Positions 1 through 8,751 of a stretch of 64,000 nt of DNA are shown one piece after another. The notes beneath the pieces were generated by a model. It made no database searches. It was not told where the DNA came from and was given only the letters and a program-made list of their open reading frames with translations. How positions within the stretch are numbered: position 1 is the first letter of the stretch; each line of letters starts with the position of its first letter. Made by a program: the position numbers and the translations under genes. Source of the stretch: Coprinus comatus (taxonomy: Eukaryota > Basidiomycota > Agaricomycetes > Agaricales > Agaricaceae); contig JAWPGT010000029.1 in the NCBI GenBank assembly GCA_034638255.1, forward strand, positions 246,828 to 310,827, given 5' to 3'.

Positions 1-359
1 AGCCGTTCGTGCAAGAGTTAGAGCTGACTCCGGTTCTAGGTATCAAGTTGAGGGCGATGAACGAGATAGAGTAGAAGCAACTTAGAGTATTAAGCTGAAG
101 CTTAATCTCTGTCGCTGTCCATGTATTTATACAACTACGAGTACAGGTTGTAGGCTATGCTTGATACATGTGAGACAGGAGAGTGAAACTATCTACAGCT
201 GAAACAGTGAGTGAAACGACAAATGGAAGTTCGTAGAAAGTACTAGTCCGAGGCTATACGAAACAGTAGTCCAAGGCTATGTGAAACGAGTAAGAGAAAG
301 TACACTATCGTCCATCATTAGTTCTAATGATTAGTCGTGATAAATATGAAACCGTAACA
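1..359 (-). repeat. Gypsy element 3' LTR (partial, cut by window edge)
   Basis: This stretch matches 8393-8751 almost base for base, so it is the left LTR of the element whose other LTR lies at 8232-8751. About 160 bp are missing beyond the window start. It ends in CA, directly followed by a purine tract read on the minus strand, which makes it the 3' LTR of a minus-strand element. I see only three differences from the other LTR, all tcG here versus tcA there. The low divergence points to a fairly young insertion. Confidence 0.95.
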
Positions 360-373
360 TTATCCCCTTTCTA
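360..373 (-). other. polypurine tract of the Gypsy element
   Basis: On the minus strand the bases just before the 3' LTR read AGAAAGGGGATAA, a purine run directly abutting the LTR start TGTTACGG. This is the expected plus-strand primer position of an LTR retrotransposon. Confidence 0.75.
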
Positions 374-470
374 GAGAACTAGTCCATAGTTCATAAATAA
401 TAGTTCAAGGTAGTAGTCCAGACGAAAATAAGAAGGAAAGGAAAAGTACTCAAAGAAAATAGGTTCACGT

Positions 471-2520
471 TTAGACACGTCTGTCATAGCGAGAGGGTCG
501 AGTTTGGTAGGCGGGCAGCGGAGTGGGTGGTCTGGCAGGAAGAGGGTGGCGTACTGCTGAAGTGGGGATTTCCCAAAGAGGAGGAGTATGTGAAATGCGG
601 TGTAGGAACTGGGAGGGGTGGCGGATTTCATCTACTCGGCGGTTGTCTTGCTCATCTCGATAGGTGACTCGGTTAGGTGGCAATCTGGGGTTGACCCATG
701 GTCTGGCATCTCCTCGATAGTTTCCATCATTCTCCAAGTTGGCAGGAAAGGGACACTCGTTTGTAAGAGGAGCGAGGGTTCGACGAGCCAGAATTCGATC
801 CGAAGTGGGATGAGTGGTCAACAGATAAGTAGTGGTGAATTCGGGGTTTCGGTTCTCATCGAGACGTCGAGGGAGAGGAGTGAGGAGGGAGGAAGTATGT
901 CCGACACGATGAAATTGTAGTCCATGAGCTCTCTGGGTGCCAAAGATCTCGGGAGTGATTTGATCTTGAGCTCTTGTAAGTGCGATGGGAGTGGCTGGTT
1001 CCAGGGGCTCGGGAGTATTGAGTCGAGAGACAATGACTGGGGATGTGGGTCGATTCTTGCAAGTCCAGGAATAATGTCCCATGGTATTGCAGAATCGGCA
1101 TTGGTAGTCAGGGCATGACGATCCAATGTGTCCGACTAATCCACAGACAATGCAACCGTAATCATAGCACTTCTTTTCTTCGTCGGTGAACTGGTTGTAG
1201 ACCAGTAAGGGAATATCCTTCTTCATGATATCTTCCTTCAACTTGTAGACCGGGAACCTTCCAAATCGTTGCTCAAAATCTCCAGAACCGATGATCTTAT
1301 CAGCCAGTTCCTTTAATGACGATGCATAGTGAACTGCTCTTGACGATTCGAATGGTGGGTTGGAGATATTTCGTAAGATACGGGCCTCTCGTCGGTTTGG
1401 GGGATGGTAAAGAGCGGGCGTGGTGTATCGATACGGATATCTGGAACCAAGGTTGGCGAATGGATGGTCTGGGGCGATTGGATAGGTATTGGGGATGTCG
1501 GTAAGGAGATTGGCGGGAGGAACCTGGCTAGCTGGGAGGCTGGGGTTCTCACGTCCAACATTTCTAGGAACATTCGATCCCGTTGGGTCATCTGGTCGTG
1601 GAGGGTTGGTTGTGGGGGTAGAGGCTTCTGAGATCTCCGATGCACAGGCGAGGTATTCGGTAACGGTCTCCCCGAGTTGTCGAACGAAGTATAATTGTGC
1701 CAGGCGACCGGGTGCGGAGGTTGGAGCATATCGTTCTGCTCGTGCCGTCGACGCAATGTGGGTGAGGACATTCCAGAGTTCATAGAGTTTCTCGAAATAT
1801 GGAAGGGAGAGAAACTCGGCATTGGATCCAGCTGGTAACTCTCTGGTGCCTCTCCATCCATTCGTGGTGGTAGGAGAGCATGTTTGGATGTCCAACTCCC
1901 CTTCTCCAGTTATAGTGATTTCCCCATTCCGATGTACTCGAATTATGAACGGAGGGGGTGGCAGGTGCGCTTCTCGGGTGAATTTCCGTCGCAAATACTG
2001 GTTCAGGCGAGTTACCATCTGACCTAGAGGGTGCAGTGGTCGGTCGTTCAATGAGGGGAGAGACTGCGTCTGGGGTTGCGATGCGGGGTATGGGGTGAGC
2101 AATGGGTGTCTCTGTTTGATCCATGGTAGGTGGAATGGCATTGAACCTTGCCAGGACAATGGCTGCAGCAAGTTGGGGTTCTTCAATCAGAGTTGTTCCA
2201 GGTGGGTAAGTACCACGAGCGATAAGAGTGTCAATGTGCAGGCGATTGAGAATGTGAGGAGGAATATCCTCGATAGCAGTATCAAGAAGAACTTGAACTT
2301 CTGGATCGTCCAGTCGAAGTTGGTTAGGATCAAAAGCTGGATTGAAAGCAAGAGGAGTATTGATAGCTCCTGTTGTAGATGCAGTTCGAGGGGGTGTGGT
2401 TGCTGGTGACGGAAAGGTGTCGTTGGTGGTTGAGCTTAGGCTCGGTGTGGAAGATGAGTGAGAGGAGGGCGAGTATTCGAGAGGAGAGGGGCCTGAGGTA
2501 GAGTCTTGTTGTTGGGTCAT
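471..2520 (-). pseudogene. ORF3 of the Gypsy element: double zinc-knuckle protein (frameshifted)
   Basis: This is a third ORF downstream of Pol, in the sense direction and before the 3' LTR. It starts with ATG at 2520, and the Pol stop TGA overlaps that start as ATGA. The first part (to about 2040) is Ser/Thr/Pro-rich. Coding then moves to the +1 frame, where a longer protein runs to 471, so a one-base indel or a shift lies near 2040. The second part contains two canonical CCHC knuckles side by side (CIVCGLVGHIGSSC and CRFCNTMGHYSWTC, encoded near 1100-1170). CCHC knuckles bind single-stranded nucleic acid in Gag nucleocapsids, so a second nucleocapsid-like or RNA-binding role is a reasonable guess. 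I do not recognise the rest. An extra ORF at this place is uncommon for chromoviruses. Confidence 0.7.
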
Positions 2521-5500
2521 TTATATCTGCGAGGGGGGGTAGAGAGTGTCTTCTTTGGAGGAGCCCTTTTAAGTGAAAGGCGATGGTTCTTCTGGTATTC
2601 TCCAAACAGTTCTTTTGCTGAATCTGAAACATTCTCTTCTGGTTCCCAAGTATTCTCTGAGTCAGGAAATCCCTTCCATTTGATCAAATACTTCATCTTG
2701 TTTCTACTCCTTTTGTGATTGATGATTGCTTCGACTTCCCAGTGTTCTTCTCCATCTATCAAATCAGGGATGGTTTCAGCGGAAGGCTTGTTTGGGTTGA
2801 TCTCGTTTTGAACTGCGGGTTTCAACAGAGCCACATGAAACGTATCATAGATCTTCCATGAAGTTGGTAGAAGCAGTTGATAAGTCAGAGGTCCTTTGCG
2901 TTTTAGGATCTTGAATGGACCTTGACGTTTCGGCTTGATCTTCGATGATTGGTATTGGATGGGAAGGTTCTTCGCATTTAGATAAACTTCATCCCCTTCA
3001 TTATAGGTTGGATAATGAGGGCGTTTGACACGAGAAGCTATCACTTTAGCTGCGGATTGATAGGCTAGCAGTGCTTCGTGTCTGAAACGATCAAGTTTTC
3101 GAACATGATCATCGACTGATGGTGCACCAGATTCTTCCATGACATTGGGGAAGGATGGTGGATTTGTTCCAGTCATAATTTCTAGTGGTGATCGTTTGTT
3201 GGCGGCATGGGGACGGGAGTTGTAACTGAATTCGAGAAGTGGAAGTGCATCGACCCAGTCATTCGGTTGGTTGTTACAGTAGATCGAGAGATATGTTTCA
3301 ATCTCTTGATTAGCTCGTTCTGTTGCACCATCTGTTTGGGGATGGTATGCCGTAGAAGGTTTCCAGTCGATTTGGAGCATCTTAAAGAACCTTTGGGCAG
3401 CTTTAGAAGCAAAACGAGGGTCGCGATCTGAGACATTGTTGATCAGGAGTTTAGAGATGTCGGCGAAAGTGCAGGTTTTCGACGTTGGACAGAGTATTAT
3501 CCCCTTCGATAATCCGCGATCTATCACGGATAATATAGAATCAAATTTTCCGCAAGGAGGGAGATCGGTGATTAAGTCCATAGCTATATCGCCAAAAACA
3601 CGCATGGATTCGGATGGAGGAAGTGGTTGGAATGGAGGTTTTGCAGGATTCCGATCAATCTTGAATTGTTGGCATTGTGGACAGGCTTTGACATAGTTGG
3701 TAATGAAATCGCGCATTCCAGGCCATTTCACTATTGACTGAACTCGTCTTAATGTTTCATCTATTCCAGGGTGTCCTGCAGAATGATGATCATGATGCTG
3801 TGCTAGAAGCCGTTGTTTCTCCTTCAGAGTGGGTTCTTGAGCAATTAAGGCAGGTTCAGTTGAAGTGGCGTTTAAGAATAGCTTGTTTGGTAAAACCACA
3901 ATGTCCACATTTTCTTCAGCAGAGTCAAAGTTATGATCTGGTCGCCTAGAGAGTGCATCTGCAGCAGGAATTTCTTTTCCTGGTTTGTGTTTTATCACAA
4001 AGTTGTATTTCTGCAGTTCAGCCCATGTGCGAGCTTGACGACGTGACAGCTTCTGCGAATCTTGCCAAAAACGGAGATTGTTGTGATCACTGTGCACAGT
4101 TACTATATGCGGTGATCCCAGTAGGTAGTGGCGCCAGTCATCAAAAGCTTGTTTGATCGCAAGGAGTTCTTTGTCCGGAGTGGGATAGTTGCGTTCCGCA
4201 GGTCCAAGGGATTTAGAACGGAATGCACAAGGACGAGTAACTCCGTTTTCATCAGTTTGACATAGAACACCGCCCGTTGCAAAGTCAGAAGCATCTGTTT
4301 CGACATGGAATGGTTTGTGAGGATCGGGAGTGAGAAGGATAGATCCGTTCGCAAACATGTCCTTAACAGTGTTAAAAGCTTCTTCTGCTTCTGGGGTCCA
4401 TTTAAATGCTACCGATTTGCGTAGAAGGTCATTTAGAGGACGGGTGATATTGGCGTAGTTCCTGATGAATTTTCGGTAGAAGTTTGCAAATCCTAAGAAC
4501 TTTCTAACTTCGCATTGTGATGTTGGTGTAGGCCATTCTGCAATTCCAGCAAGTTTGTCTTCTGACATGGTAATACTGTTCTGGCTTATTGTCATTCCTA
4601 GGAATTCTATGGAGGTTTTCTCGAATTCGCATTTCTTGGTCTTGAGATAAAGATCGTTTTCTTGGACTCTCTTTAGAACTTCTAGAGTCATCTTGTTAAG
4701 ATCTTGCTTGTTATCAGAGAAAATGAGAATATCATCCATATAGACAATAACTGCGGTACAACCAGGTTTGTCAATGAGATCTCGGAAGATATGATCCATC
4801 ATTGCCTGGAACGTTGCAGGAGAATTTGTCATTCCAAAGAACATAACAGTGGGTTCGAAAAGACCGAATGGAGTCTTGAATGCTCCTTTCCATTGGTCTC
4901 CATCAAAGATGCGAACGTTGTTATATCCAAGACGGACGTCCATTTTGGTGAAGTATTTAGCTCCACGGAGGCGGTCCATAATTGAGCTAACATTAGGAAT
5001 GGGATAGGCGTTTTTCACAGTGTGGGAATTGAGATAGCGATAATCTTGACATGGTCTAAGAGACTTTCCATCTTTCTTATTGACGAAAAAGAATGGTGAT
5101 GCCATAGGAGATTTAGATGGTCGGATATATCCTTTGGCTAGATTCTCGTCAAGAAAGGTCTTTAATTCATCCATTTCAGCCGGTGCTAGGCGATATGGTT
5201 TGTAAGACTTTGGAGTGAAGGTTTCTTTTAGATCAATGCGATGATCACAAGGTCGTGATGGAGGAAATCGTTCTGAGGCCTTCTTGTCAAAGACAGGAAG
5301 ATATTTCCATAATGTTCTAGGAACTATTTCCTTTGGATCGGAAGATGTGGCTTTTGCATGCTTTTGAGATATAAGTTGGGATGCAGAAGTTTTGGCATTG
5401 ATTTGTATGAGGCGGCCAGCCAATCCAGTGTCAAGGGTATCAGGGAGCGATTGTGCAGCAATGCGGAGGTTTTTAGGAACATCAATTGGGTCTTCACTGT

Positions 5501-6191
5501 AGCAGGTGACTTCGTTGATTGTGATGGAATTTTCGAGTTGGGAGCAGGAGATGGTTCTAGAAGATGGTGAACGCCATCGGAATGTTTTGGCAGTCCAATC
5601 AATGTCGGGATTGTACTGTTCCAAAAAGGAAAACCCTAGAATGGCGGGGTGTTTTCCAATTCCAATAACATAGGCATCTGTCTTGATGTTTCGACCATCA
5701 ATGATACATTCCACAACTACTTTCTCAGTGATTGTTCCACTGATGTTTTCTGTTCCATCAACATTTGTAACAGCGATTGGGGGTTCCACAGGGATTCGTT
5801 GGAGGTTAAGGGAGCGTGCGGTTTTCTCGGAAACGAAGTTTCCTTGAGCTCCTGAATCAATCAGGGCATTGAGGGTGGCGATCTGGTGGGAGCGGTGATT
5901 TTGAAGATAGATGGGTAGATAAATAGATTTTTCGTTGCGGGACAGGATAAGAGGAATAACGGAAATGTTCACTGGACGTGAATTGTCTGGTTCGGGAGAA
6001 TAAATAGGGTCCGGTATGTCCATTGTCTTTGGGGTAGAGGAGTGAGTAATACTAATGTCCGATTCATCGTCTGTAAAGGAGAGATTGTCTGAGTCTTGAG
6101 AGTCTTCATGAATCACCGAAAGGATAGCGGAGGCTGGATGGGTTCGACTTGTCACCTTAAGCAAAACCCGGCCTAAAAATTCAAATCTTCT
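2517..6191 (-). CDS. pol: Gypsy Pol polyprotein (PR-RT-RNase H-IN-chromodomain)
   Basis: Polyprotein of about 1,215 residues counted from 6164. An aspartic protease motif DSGA lies at about 103-106. The reverse transcriptase has the catalytic YMDD near 475, followed by RNase H (HVETDASDFA) and an integrase zinc-binding HHCC region near 790. The DDE core shows AMDL, SDRDP and ERANQE. A C-terminal chromodomain (YLIKWKGF, NTWEPEEN) places it among chromoviruses, whose chromodomain guides integration. The frame has no ATG at its 5' end: it is open only up to a TGA at 6194-6192 and sits in the -1 frame of Gag, so it is probably made by a -1 frameshift within the 18-nt overlap. The integrase appears to lack about 12-14 residues just before SDRDP, which may make it inactive. 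Confidence 0.93.
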   Translation of the reverse strand, partial: RRFEFLGRVLLKVTSRTHPASAILSVIHEDSQDSDNLSFTDDESDISITHSSTPKTMDIPDPIYSPEPDNSRPVNISVIPLILSRNEKSIYLPIYLQNHRSHQIATLNALIDSGAQGNFVSEKTARSLNLQRIPVEPPIAVTNVDGTENISGTITEKVVVECIIDGRNIKTDAYVIGIGKHPAILGFSFLEQYNPDIDWTAKTFRWRSPSSRTISCSQLENSITINEVTCYSEDPIDVPKNLRIAAQSLPDTLDTGLAGRLIQINAKTSASQLISQKHAKATSSDPKEIVPRTLWKYLPVFDKKASERFPPSRPCDHRIDLKETFTPKSYKPYRLAPAEMDELKTFLDENLAKGYIRPSKSPMASPFFFVNKKDGKSLRPCQDYRYLNSHTVKNAYPIPNVSSIMDRLRGAKYFTKMDVRLGYNNVRIFDGDQWKGAFKTPFGLFEPTVMFFGMTNSPATFQAMMDHIFRDLIDKPGCTAVIVYMDDILIFSDNKQDLNKMTLEVLKRVQENDLYLKTKKCEFEKTSIEFLGMTISQNSITMSEDKLAGIAEWPTPTSQCEVRKFLGFANFYRKFIRNYANITRPLNDLLRKSVAFKWTPEAEEAFNTVKDMFANGSILLTPDPHKPFHVETDASDFATGGVLCQTDENGVTRPCAFRSKSLGPAERNYPTPDKELLAIKQAFDDWRHYLLGSPHIVTVHSDHNNLRFWQDSQKLSRRQARTWAELQKYNFVIKHKPGKEIPAADALSRRPDHNFDSAEENVDIVVLPNKLFLNATSTEPALIAQEPTLKEKQRLLAQHHDHHSAGHPGIDETLRRVQSIVKWPGMRDFITNYVKACPQCQQFKIDRNPAKPPFQPLPPSESMRVFGDIAMDLITDLPPCGKFDSILSVIDRGLSKGIILCPTSKTCTFADISKLLINNVSDRDPRFASKAAQRFFKMLQIDWKPSTAYHPQTDGATERANQEIETYLSIYCNNQPNDWVDALPLLEFSYNSRPHAANKRSPLEIMTGTNPPSFPNVMEESGAPSVDDHVRKLDRFRHEALLAYQSAAKVIASRVKRPHYPTYNEGDEVYLNAKNLPIQYQSSKIKPKRQGPFKILKRKGPLTYQLLLPTSWKIYDTFHVALLKPAVQNEINPNKPSAETIPDLIDGEEHWEVEAIINHKRSRNKMKYLIKWKGFPDSENTWEPEENVSDSAKELFGEYQKNHRLSLKRAPPKKTLSTPPRRYK

Positions 6192-7857
6192 TCATCTTCA
6201 ATCAGTGTTGATGCCACTTTCATGAAGCTTCGGAATTTGTCAATTCCATTGTTCTTCTTCTTCTTTTTGAAAGGTCTATTTGATGAGGATGATTTCTTAT
6301 TGCGGGGTTTGGAGGATGAGGATTGACGTTTGGGGCATTCTCGGAAGAAATGTCCAGCATTTCCACAGGAGAAGCAGACTCCTCGGCTACGACGTTCCTT
6401 TTGTCGTTCCGTAAGGACCATTCCAAGAATTAATTCAGCTTCATTTTCTTCGTCAGATTCTTCTGAATCGGAAGAGTCAAAATCTGGGATTCCGACTTCT
6501 TTGTATTCATCATCATCATATCGTCCAGTGGCATCAATCTCCATTGGTTCTCCTTGGGGTAGTTTGGAGATGTTGAAATTATGTCTCTGATAGCTTTTTG
6601 GAGGACGAGGTTTGTGGTTGATCTGACGGATAGCTTGATCAAGTTGGGTGGCAATGGTAGTCCATTCATCGAATGTAGTTGGTTGAGGGTAGCGAAGAGC
6701 AATGGCTTCTCGGATTTTAGGAGGGAGGGTAGAACGGAATGAATCGACTTTGTAGGCGTCATTGTCAATTCCAGCTAAGTCAAGAAGTTGTTTGACATTA
6801 TTAACATGATCCTCCATATTTTGCCAAGGAAGCATGCGATAAGTCTTGAGCTTGTTGCGAGCGTCGGCAGCTTCAGCATGGGGTTGAAAAGCTCGGTCAA
6901 GACTTGTGATGAAATCACGCCATGTTCCATATCTGTATGTTCCAGCTTCATCTTTATGAGAACTCAAGTATTGCCTTCGGAAATGACCACAGCTCCCATG
7001 AGTTAATAATTGGAGAACAACTGGTATGGCTTGTTCTGTTTGGATAGCACCATTTCGAAAGTATTTGGGTTTCGATTGTAGGGCGAGGATGATGCTATCT
7101 TTCCAATTCTCATAATGGATGGGTTTTCCATCAAACCTTTCGATTGGGATATCGAATTTTCCATTGTAGTTTTCTTCGGTAGGTTGGTCGGTCATTCTGG
7201 AGGGAGGACGAGCTGGGTTTCTGGGTGTAGGTGATTGATCACGAGAGTGGGTTTGTGAATTTGAGTGAATAGAAGCGTCGTCAGGTGATGAGGGATTGGG
7301 ATTGGGAGGATGAGTTCGGATAGGTGATGATGTAGGGAATAGATCTAGAGCAATGATCTTGTCGCGGACTGCGTTTCTGAGGTTTGCAAGTTCGTTGCTG
7401 TAGAATAGAGTTTTGGTTTTGTCGACTTCGATATCGGTTGTAAGATTGGGGTTTTCAACGGTGGGTTGATAGAGTCCGTCAACTACCAGGTATAGGTCGT
7501 AGGTGTTGACTCGGATAAGAAGTGAGGTGGATTTATAGGGTAGTAGGAATCGGAAGATGTAGTGGATGTCGGCAGCGATTTGGGAACTTCCTGCTTCGTT
7601 GAGTTCTTGAAATCGTTTCCAGGTATCAACAAGGCAACTTTGTTGGTCGTTTGAAAGTTTGATTCCGGGTGGAAGGTACCTCCTGACTGAAGGAGTTCCA
7701 AAGGTTGTGCTGACCTCTGGGATTCGTACAGCGGAGTCAAAGAGATCAACTAGTTCTTGTTCGTTTGCGTCTCTGGATATTGGTGGTTGTCTGGAAGACA
7801 AGGGAGTGGAAGAGGAAATTCGGTGGGAGGCAATTGTAGAAACTTGGGGTGCTGCTT
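6173..7857 (-). CDS. gag: Gypsy Gag (non-AUG N-terminal extension; first ATG at 7195)
   Basis: This is the capsid/nucleocapsid protein. A zinc knuckle CFSCGNAGHFFREC lies near the C-terminus, followed by a Ser/Lys-rich basic tail, and a capsid-like core follows FDIPIERFDGKPIHYENW. The frame is open from 7857, just after a TAG at 7860-7858, but the first ATG on the sense strand in any frame is at 7195 (MTDQPTEE). Counting from the TTG at 7801 gives 542 aa; from the ATG it gives 340 aa. The ~220 residues upstream look coding (mixed composition, then a Pro/Ser-rich linker) and contain no Met. Either translation starts at a near-cognate codon, or only the short form is made. The stop TAG at 6175-6173 directly follows a run of five U, the likely slip site for Pol. 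Confidence 0.88.
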
Positions 7858-7894
7858 GCTAAAGGCAGCCCTTCTTCTTTAAGAGGGTATGTTC

Positions 7895-7992
7895 TCAGCC
7901 ACTACTTGCTTAAGGTAGACCTGCTCGATGGCGAGGTGTGTTATCAGCTACTACTTGCTTAAGGTAGTCCTGCTCGACGGCGAGGTATGTTA
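7895..7992 (-). repeat. two 49 bp tandem repeats in the Gypsy leader
   Basis: Two units begin at 7895 and 7944 with 49 bp period and only a few differences. Each contains CTACTTGCTTAAGGTAG, which can fold into a short hairpin. A more decayed third unit lies just left of 7895. Repeated leader hairpins in retroelements can act in RNA packaging or translation; that role is an inference here. Confidence 0.7.
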
Positions 7993-8219
7993 TCAGCCCG
8001 GATCTTGATCCTATGCGTGAGGGTTTGTGCTAGTTTTCCAAATAATGACGGTTGCGGGTTAGGCGGTTGTCAAAGGAATAAAAGCAAGGGGTTGCGGAGA
8101 CTCTGATTAGGAGTTCGCACGGAGTTGGGTTGGGGAGGGTGACGAGTGCAGAGACCTGGGTTAGAGGTTCGCGGAGGAAGACGATGACAGATATCCGGGT
8201 TAGGGATTCGTCGAGTTGG

Positions 8220-8229
8220 AGCTTAATAC
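8220..8229 (-). other. putative self-priming primer binding site
   Basis: Two bases inside the 5' LTR boundary, the minus-strand RNA would read GTATTAAGCT. This is the exact reverse complement of AGCTTAATAC, which lies inside the LTR at 8488-8479 on the minus strand, 35 nt downstream of a TATA box. That is the layout of Tf1/sushi-type self-primed elements. I saw no convincing match to a tRNA 3' end. Confidence 0.6.
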
Positions 8230-8231
8230 AA

Positions 8232-8751
8232 TGTTATAATCTTGCCTATACCTCCGTTTTGGTATAGACGATGCTATGATGGATCTCTTCAAGATGCTCG
8301 TAGGAGGAGAACGTCTACTCAGACTGAGACTATTTTCAGGGGACGACCTCCACAGTACTCAGACTGTAGATCACAGGTGTTCCTTACTAGTAAGCCGTTC
8401 GTGCAAGAGTTAGAGCTGACTCCGGTTCTAGGTATCAAGTTGAGGGCGATGAACGAGATAGAGTAGAAGCAACTTAGAGTATTAAGCTGAAGCTTAATCT
8501 CTGTCACTGTCCATGTATTTATACAACTACGAGTACAGGTTGTAGGCTATGCTTGATACATGTGAGACAGGAGAGTGAAACTATCTACAGCTGAAACAGT
8601 GAGTGAAACGACAAATGGAAGTTCGTAGAAAGTACTAGTCCGAGGCTATACGAAACAGTAGTCCAAGGCTATGTGAAACGAGTAAGAGAAAGTACACTAT
8701 CATCCATCATTAGTTCTAATGATTAGTCATGATAAATATGAAACCGTAACA
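8232..8751 (-). repeat. Gypsy element 5' LTR (complete, 520 bp)
   Basis: Complete LTR with TG...CA ends (TGTTA / TAACA terminal inverted repeats). It is matched by 1-359 over the part in the window. It ends at 8751 inside the coding region of a Copia element, so the Gypsy element inserted into that older element. The target duplication cannot be tested because the other end is outside the window. Confidence 0.93.
8516..8523 (-). promoter_or_regulatory. TATA box of the Gypsy LTR promoter
   Basis: TATAAATA on the minus strand. The predicted transcription start is about 35 nt downstream (near 8488), exactly where the sequence complementary to the primer site begins. Confidence 0.55.

Larger units (their letters stand above)
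7858..8231 (-). other. Gypsy 5' untranslated leader without AUG
   Basis: This lies between the primer site and the Gag frame. On the sense (minus) strand it holds no ATG at all. It contains two 49 bp tandem repeat units at 7895-7992. A polypyrimidine-AG at about 7858-7866 could be a splice acceptor, but with no upstream ATG a spliced AUG exon from this leader is excluded. Confidence 0.7.

Noticed and set aside
6173..6182. Canonical -1 slippery heptamer (X XXY YYZ) at the Gag stop
   Set aside because: The bases G AAU UUU do not fit the tandem-slip pattern; only a single-tRNA slip on the U run is possible, so I report that instead.
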